Source: an uncultured Prevotella sp.
GTDB lineage: Bacteria; Bacteroidota; Bacteroidia; Bacteroidales; Bacteroidaceae
Length of the DNA: 59,234 bases
Assembly: GCA_947167845.1 (NCBI GenBank)
Contig: CAMVJQ010000008.1
Span: 1 to 59,234, forward strand
Direction of reading: 5' to 3'
Below the pieces are notes generated by a model. That model saw only the letters and a program-made list of their open reading frames with translations, was not told the DNA's origin and made no database searches. This document shows, one piece after another, positions 54,719-59,234 of the stretch. Numbering within the stretch: the stretch's first letter is position 1; every line of letters begins with the position of its first letter. Made by a program: the position numbers and the translations under genes.

Positions 54719-56507
54719 GGAAAATCCATATCTCGACGTACAGGATCTGTCGAAGTCGTTCGGCTCACTGGTCTTGTTTGAACACATCAGTTTCTCCATT
54801 GCTGAAGGCCAGAAGGTGGGGCTGATCGCCAAGAACGGCACGGGCAAGTCCACTCTGCTATCCGTGCTCTCCGGAAAGGAGGGCTATGACAGCGGACAGA
54901 TCATCTTCCGTCGTGACTTGAAAGTGGGCATGCTGGAGCAATCGCCCGTCTTCGACCCAGAGGAGAGCGTGCTCGACGCCTGCTTTAATCACCAGGGAGA
55001 GGCGGAGAAAGTGCTTCGTGCCAAACAAGTGCTCACCCAACTCAAGATACGCGACCTGCAACAGCCGATGGGACAACTGTCCGGAGGCCAGCAGAAACGG
55101 GTGGCCCTGGCCAACGTATTGCTGACCGAACCCGACCTGCTCATACTCGACGAGCCTACCAACCACTTGGATCTGGAGATGATAGAGTGGCTGGAAGGTT
55201 ATCTGTCGCGTGGCAACAAGACGCTGCTGATGGTCACACACGACCGCTTCTTCCTCGACCGCGTATGCTCTGTCATCCTCGAACTCGACGACAAGACCAT
55301 CTACACCTATCGTGGCAACTACTCCTACTATCTGGAGAAGCGCCAGGAACGTATCGACAACCGGCGGGCAGAGATAGCACGTGCCAACAACCTGTATCGC
55401 ACAGAACTGGAGTGGATGCGCCGTATGCCACAGGCACGCGGCCATAAGGCGCGCTATCGCGAAGAGGCCTTCTACGAACTGGAGAAGGTGGCCCGGCAGC
55501 GGATCGAAGAGCGCCAACTGCGCCTGAAGTCATCCAACGTCTATATCGGTTCCAAGATATTCGAATGCCAGTATGTCTCAAAGCAGTTCGGTGATCTGGT
55601 CATTATGAAGGACTTCTACTACAACTTCTCCCGCTTTGAGAAAATGGGCATCGTGGGCAGCAACGGCACTGGCAAGTCCACATTCCTGAAGATGCTCCTC
55701 GGAGAGATTCAGCCCGACGAGGGACGCTTCGACATCGGCGACACCGTGCGCTTCGGCTACTTCTCACAGCAGGGGCTACAGTTTGATGAGCAGCAGAAGG
55801 TGATTGATGTGATAACCGACATTGCCGAATATATCGACATCGGCGGCGGTAGGCATCTGAGTGCCTCGCAGTTTCTGCAGCACTTCCTCTTTACGCCTGA
55901 ACAGCAGCATAACTACGTCTACAAACTCAGTGGCGGCGAACGGCGCAAACTATACCTCTGCACCGTGCTGATGCGCAACCCAAACTTCCTCGTCCTTGAC
56001 GAGCCCACCAACGACCTCGACATCGTGACGCTACAGATACTTGAGGAATATCTACAGGATTTCCCTGGATGCGTAATCGTCGTGTCCCACGACCGCTATT
56101 TCACCGACAAGGTGGTGGATCATCTGCTGGTGTTCAAGGGACATGGCGAGATTCAGGACTTCCCGGGCAACTACACCCAGTACCGCCAGTGGTTGGCCCT
56201 TCAGCCCGCCGCTCCGAAAGAGACTATCAGGGAGGAAAAGGCCGGCCGTAACTCCAGGCAGGCCAAGGAAGTCCGCCATGCACCGGGCAAACGGAAAATG
56301 AGTTATAAGGAGAAGACTGAGTTCCAGCGGCTCGAGAAGGAGATAGCAGCCCTGGAGGACGAGCAGCACCAGTTAGAAGAGGCCCTCTGCAGCGGCACCC
56401 TCTCTGTGGATGAACTGACGGAGAAGAGCCGGCGACTGCCGATTCTGAAAGACGAACTCGACGAAAAGTCGATGCGCTGGCTCGAACTGTCGGAAATTGA
56501 AAATTAA
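54711..56507 (+). CDS. ABC-F family ATPase (Uup-like)
   Basis: The 598-residue protein has two ABC domains with no membrane segments: Walker [10 protein letters not shown] (40-48) and GSNGTGKST, signatures LSGGQQKR and LSGGERRK, and Walker [13 protein letters not shown] and [12 protein letters not shown], joined by the ABC-F linker ([19 protein letters not shown]). A C-terminal coiled coil rich in Lys/Glu (from about 535) matches the Uup-type C-terminal domain. ABC-F proteins act on the ribosome or on DNA structures rather than in transport. It is in an operon with engB and recR. Confidence 0.93.
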   Translation: MAKENPYLDVQDLSKSFGSLVLFEHISFSIAEGQKVGLIAKNGTGKSTLLSVLSGKEGYDSGQIIFRRDLKVGMLEQSPVFDPEESVLDACFNHQGEAEKVLRAKQVLTQLKIRDLQQPMGQLSGGQQKRVALANVLLTEPDLLILDEPTNHLDLEMIEWLEGYLSRGNKTLLMVTHDRFFLDRVCSVILELDDKTIYTYRGNYSYYLEKRQERIDNRRAEIARANNLYRTELEWMRRMPQARGHKARYREEAFYELEKVARQRIEERQLRLKSSNVYIGSKIFECQYVSKQFGDLVIMKDFYYNFSRFEKMGIVGSNGTGKSTFLKMLLGEIQPDEGRFDIGDTVRFGYFSQQGLQFDEQQKVIDVITDIAEYIDIGGGRHLSASQFLQHFLFTPEQQHNYVYKLSGGERRKLYLCTVLMRNPNFLVLDEPTNDLDIVTLQILEEYLQDFPGCVIVVSHDRYFTDKVVDHLLVFKGHGEIQDFPGNYTQYRQWLALQPAAPKETIREEKAGRNSRQAKEVRHAPGKRKMSYKEKTEFQRLEKEIAALEDEQHQLEEALCSGTLSVDELTEKSRRLPILKDELDEKSMRWLELSEIEN

Positions 56508-56522
56508 ACAAATAGGACAGAC

Positions 56523-57137
56523 ATGATACAGCAACAATATCCATCGCAACTGCTGGAGAAGGCCGTGTCGGAATTTTCCAGTCTGCCCGGCATCGGACGC
56601 AAGACGGCGCTCCGCCTGGTGCTCCACCTGCTGCGTCGCGATGCCGACGATGTGCGACAGTTCACTGAGGCTCTGAGCAGGATGAGGCAGGAGGTGAAGT
56701 ATTGCCGCGTCTGCCACAACATCAGCGACGCCGACACCTGCCCCATCTGTGCCGACCCGCGTCGCGACGCCACTACCATCTGCGTGGTGGAGAACATTCA
56801 GGATGTGATGGCTGTGGAGAATACCCAGCAGTTCGGCGGCCTCTATCACGTCCTGGGGGGCATCATCTCTCCGATGGACGGCATAGGCCCCGCCGACCTG
56901 GAGATTGACTCGCTCGTCAGTCGCGTGGCAGCAGGCGGCGTGAAGGAGGTCATACTCGCCTTGAGCCCTACGATGGAAGGCGATACGACTAACTTCTATA
57001 TCTTCCGTAAACTGGCACCCTACGAGGTCAGGGTCAGCGTCATTGCCCGTGGCATCTCTGTGGGCAACGAACTGGAATATACCGATGAAGTCACTCTGGG
57101 CCGTTCCATCCTCAACCGCACCCTCTTTGAAGGGTAA
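56523..57137 (+). CDS. recR: Recombination protein RecR
   Basis: RecR with RecO and RecF loads RecA on gapped DNA. The 204-residue protein has the helix-hairpin-helix [17 protein letters not shown], the four-Cys zinc finger (Cys61, Cys64, Cys73, Cys76), the Toprim domain ([12 protein letters not shown]) and the C-terminal [19 protein letters not shown]. Length is normal. A tRNA-less run of genes in the same direction surrounds it. Confidence 0.96.
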   Translation: MIQQQYPSQLLEKAVSEFSSLPGIGRKTALRLVLHLLRRDADDVRQFTEALSRMRQEVKYCRVCHNISDADTCPICADPRRDATTICVVENIQDVMAVENTQQFGGLYHVLGGIISPMDGIGPADLEIDSLVSRVAAGGVKEVILALSPTMEGDTTNFYIFRKLAPYEVRVSVIARGISVGNELEYTDEVTLGRSILNRTLFEG

Positions 57138-57156
57138 AAAATTAAAAAAATAAAGA

Positions 57157-57585
57157 ATGATGAAAAAGACCCAAAAGACACTGATGACCCTCTATGCGGG
57201 TATCATCGTAATGGCACTGCTCCTCGTCGTGCTCTTCGAGACTGACGTGATGGAGTCAGGACGCCTGGCAGGCAGCAATCAGTCGGAATTTATCGCTACG
57301 GCCGTCATGGAACTGCTCTCCCTCGGCGGTGCTTTTCTCGGCCTGCGCCTTTTCAAGTTCTCGGCGATCCGCAGGCAATTGGTGACGCAGAAGGCCCACG
57401 CCTTGCTGAAGTTTGGCCTGGTTCGTCTGGCATTCATCGGGATACCGATGCTCTGCAATACCTTATATTATTATATGTATATGAACCCCACATTCGGCTA
57501 TCTGGCCATTATGCTGCTGCTCTGTCTGCCGTTTGTATGTCCGACCATGAGTCGCTGCATCGACGAGACAAGCGAGGCATTATAA
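57157..57585 (+). CDS. Small membrane protein of unknown function
   Basis: The 142-residue protein has about four membrane helices (about 10-28, 45-66, 84-104 and 112-130) and a short basic N-terminus (MMKKTQKTL). I do not recognise a family, and the only distinct features are a GAFLGLRLFKFSAIRRQLV loop and a YYYMYMNPTFGY stretch. It lies 19 nt after recR and is probably co-transcribed. Confidence 0.7.
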   Translation: MMKKTQKTLMTLYAGIIVMALLLVVLFETDVMESGRLAGSNQSEFIATAVMELLSLGGAFLGLRLFKFSAIRRQLVTQKAHALLKFGLVRLAFIGIPMLCNTLYYYMYMNPTFGYLAIMLLLCLPFVCPTMSRCIDETSEAL

Positions 57586-57602
57586 ATTATACATTATAAA
57601 TT

Positions 57603-58445
57603 ATGCATTATAGATTGTCCATCGTCATCGTCAGTTATAATGTGCGCCGGTTCGTAGAGCAGTGCCTCGACAGCGTGCAGAAGGCTTCTGAGGGTCTCGC
57701 CGTAGAGGTCTTCGTGATCGACAACGCCTCTTCCGACGACACCGTGGCGTCTGTTCGTCAGCATTATCCCTGGGTGCGTCTGATAGCCAACGATGACAAC
57801 CTGGGCTTTTCACGCGCCAACAACATCGCCATCCGCCAGTCTCAGGGCGAATATGTGCTGCTGCTCAATCCCGACACCATTGTCGCCAAGTCGACGCTGC
57901 GTGATGTCCTGGCATTCATGGACGCCCATCCCGAGGCGGGTGGGGCAGGGGTGAGGATGCACAATGCCGACGGCACGCTGGCCCCCGAGTCGCGTCGCGC
58001 CGTCCCCACGCCCTGGGTGTCCTTCTGCAAGATGTTGGGGTTTAGTAGCCGCTATTACATGAGCCATCTGCCGTGGAACGAGCCCGCCCGTATCGAGGTC
58101 ATCAGCGGTGCCTTCTGCCTGCTGCGCCGCAAGGCCCTGGATCAGGTAGGACTGCTCGACGAGGACTTCTTCATGTATGGCGAGGACATCGACCTCTCCT
58201 TCCGTCTGCTCAAGGGCGGATGGGAGAACTGGTATGTCCCGTCCGACATCGTCCACTTCAAGGGCGAGTCCACCCGGAAGTCCACCTTCCGCTATGTCCA
58301 TGTGTTCTATCAGGCCATGCTCATTTTCTTCCGCAAGCACTACAGCCATCTGAGCATCTTCTATACCCTGCCCGTCAAGATGGCCATCTACTTCAGGGCC
58401 GCCATCGCCCTGGCAGACATCCTGCGCCGGAAACTCCACCTCTGA
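57603..58445 (+). CDS. Family 2 glycosyltransferase
   Basis: The 280-residue GT2 protein has the nucleotide-sugar start IVIVSYNVRRFVEQCLDSV, FVIDNASSDDT, NLGFSRANNIAI, the metal-binding NPDT region (LLLNPDTI), and the acceptor-site MYGEDIDLSFRL. It resembles the rhamnosyl/N-acetylglucosaminyl-type transferases used for cell-surface polysaccharides. It follows the small membrane protein by 17 nt and precedes an acetyltransferase. Confidence 0.92.
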   Translation: MHYRLSIVIVSYNVRRFVEQCLDSVQKASEGLAVEVFVIDNASSDDTVASVRQHYPWVRLIANDDNLGFSRANNIAIRQSQGEYVLLLNPDTIVAKSTLRDVLAFMDAHPEAGGAGVRMHNADGTLAPESRRAVPTPWVSFCKMLGFSSRYYMSHLPWNEPARIEVISGAFCLLRRKALDQVGLLDEDFFMYGEDIDLSFRLLKGGWENWYVPSDIVHFKGESTRKSTFRYVHVFYQAMLIFFRKHYSHLSIFYTLPVKMAIYFRAAIALADILRRKLHL

Positions 58446-58466
58446 ATGCTCAATATTAAATGTACA

Positions 58467-58979
58467 ATGATGAAAACCCCTAAAATCACCCTGAGGGCCA
58501 TCGAGCCAGAAGACCTCGACCTGCTCTATCGCATCGAGAACGACGTCAAATTGTGGAACATCGGCACCTCCAACGTACCATATAGCCGCTATACGCTCCA
58601 CGACTATATCGCCAATGCCTCAGGCGATATCTACGTCGACCGCCAGGTGCGCATGATGATTGAGAACGAGGCCCGTCAGGTGATAGGCATCGTCGACATC
58701 GTCAACTTTGACCCCCGCAATCGCCGCGCGGAACTCGGACTTGTCATCGAGGAACCCTATCGCCAGCAGGGCTATGCCTACAGTACGCTGATGGAGATAC
58801 GCCACTATGCCCTCAGCGTGATTCATCTCCGCCAACTCTTTGCTTTCATTGACGCCCGCAACGTGGCCTGTCTGGAGTTGTTCAGAAAACTCGGATGTCA
58901 AGAGTCAGCCCGTCTGAAAGACTGGCTTTTCGACGGTGTCGACTACCACGAAGCAGTGGTGATGCAAATGATTTTATAG
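58467..58979 (+). CDS. GNAT-family N-acetyltransferase (RimL/SpeG-like)
   Basis: The 170-residue protein has the GNAT fold: ITLRAIEPEDLDLLYRIEND at the start, RRAELGLVIEEPYRQQGYAY with the acetyl-CoA-binding RxxGxA-like loop, and LFAFIDARNVACLELFRKLG near the end. Members acetylate amines such as spermidine or protein N-termini. The ATG at 58467 is preferred to the one at 58446, which lies directly after the glycosyltransferase stop and would add seven unconserved residues. Confidence 0.9.
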   Translation: MMKTPKITLRAIEPEDLDLLYRIENDVKLWNIGTSNVPYSRYTLHDYIANASGDIYVDRQVRMMIENEARQVIGIVDIVNFDPRNRRAELGLVIEEPYRQQGYAYSTLMEIRHYALSVIHLRQLFAFIDARNVACLELFRKLGCQESARLKDWLFDGVDYHEAVVMQMIL

Positions 58980-59040
58980 GCTTTTTTCCTTTTTTCATAA
59001 AAAAAAGTCCAAAATGTTTTGTCAATTCGGATTTTATTCC

Positions 59041-59048
59041 TACCTTTG
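59041..59048 (+). promoter_or_regulatory. Promoter of the tRNA-Asp genes
   Basis: TACCTTTG, 28 nt upstream of the first tRNA. Confidence 0.75.
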
Positions 59049-59076
59049 CACCCGCAAACGAAAAAGAGACCCACAG

Positions 59077-59150
59077 GGTGCGTTAGTTCAGTAGGTTAGA
59101 ATGCCTGCCTGTCACGCAGGAGGTCACGAGTTCGAATCTCGTACGCACCG
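59077..59150 (+). tRNA. tRNA-Asp(GTC)
   Basis: A 74-nt cloverleaf: acceptor arms GGTGCGT and ACGCACC, discriminator G at 59150, and anticodon stem CCTGC/GCAGG around the loop CTGTCAC with anticodon GTC at 59111-59113. The T loop is TTCGAAT. CCA is not encoded. Confidence 0.97.
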
Positions 59151-59181
59151 CATCTCTTCGACGGCAGCACACATTGAGGAT

Positions 59182-59234
59182 GGTGCGTTAGTTCAGTAGG
59201 TTAGAATGCCTGCCTGTCACGCAGGAGGTCACGA
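59182..59234 (+). tRNA. Second tRNA-Asp(GTC), 3' end outside window
   Basis: The 53 visible bases are identical to the first tRNA-Asp, 31 nt downstream of it. The window ends within the T arm. Confidence 0.93.

Noticed and set aside
59077..59234. An attachment site formed by the duplicated tRNA-Asp
   Set aside because: The second copy starts as a full tRNA gene with the same 5' end and no integrase lies next to it, so tandem gene duplication is simpler.

Overview
The window reads as a chromosomal segment of a member of the Bacteroidota, most likely a Prevotella-like Bacteroidales species. The support is direct. Most genes are preceded by the Bacteroidota promoter pattern (a TAnnTTTG -7 box, often with a TTG or TTTG about 20 nt upstream). 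There are many lipoprotein signal peptides ending in a lipobox Cys, a TamA-like lipoprotein with a beta-barrel, a Rho with a long charged N-terminal insert, and a leu operon that carries a citramalate-synthase-like gene.

Layout. Positions 1-11.6 kb hold housekeeping and envelope genes: the end of an OmpA-type protein, a truncated AAA ATPase fragment, a lipoprotein, a GH3 glycosidase, valS (minus), mazG, a lipocalin-like lipoprotein, RNase Z, a small secreted protein, and an ECF sigma factor with a membrane partner and a periplasmic helical protein. nth (minus) follows. About 12.4-25.3 kb is an accessory island: fossil fragments (a DUF4846 piece, an HTH gene relic), two small HTH proteins, and an XRE regulator overlapping a type I restriction-modification operon. 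That operon runs hsdM, a DUF1016/PDDEXK nuclease, hsdS, hsdR, a Zn-ribbon protein and a NUDIX hydrolase. A DUF1848 protein, a tyrosine recombinase and a broken transposase end the island.

From 25.5 to 37.6 kb: an RND efflux pump operon (adaptor, permease, outer-membrane factor), lpxA, truA, a DMT transporter, a GNAT/FemAB-like protein, a nitroreductase, a KdsC-like phosphatase, maf and a TrmH/SpoU methyltransferase. From 37.6 to 47.8 kb: a TamL-like barrel protein, a YycJ/WalJ-like hydrolase, and the leucine operon leuA-leuC-leuD-cimA-like-leuB plus a TPR gene. The leu operon has a clear attenuator with a Leu/Ile-rich leader peptide. From 47.9 to 59.2 kb: a sensor kinase, a NhaD-type antiporter, a P-loop/CYTH fusion, rho (minus), engB, an ABC-F protein, recR, a small membrane protein, a glycosyltransferase, an acetyltransferase and two tRNA-Asp genes, the second cut by the window edge.

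The most interesting signals are: (i) the leu attenuator whose leader codons match both products of the operon; (ii) two palindromic REP-like DNA elements sitting in frame inside protein genes (valS and the ECF partner gene), plus palindrome arrays inside the DUF1016 gene and at the 3' end of hsdS; (iii) the type I system with an overlapping XRE gene, an embedded extra nuclease, two near-identical target recognition domains and a Zn-ribbon/NUDIX tail; (iv) a terminator-like hairpin in the rho leader.
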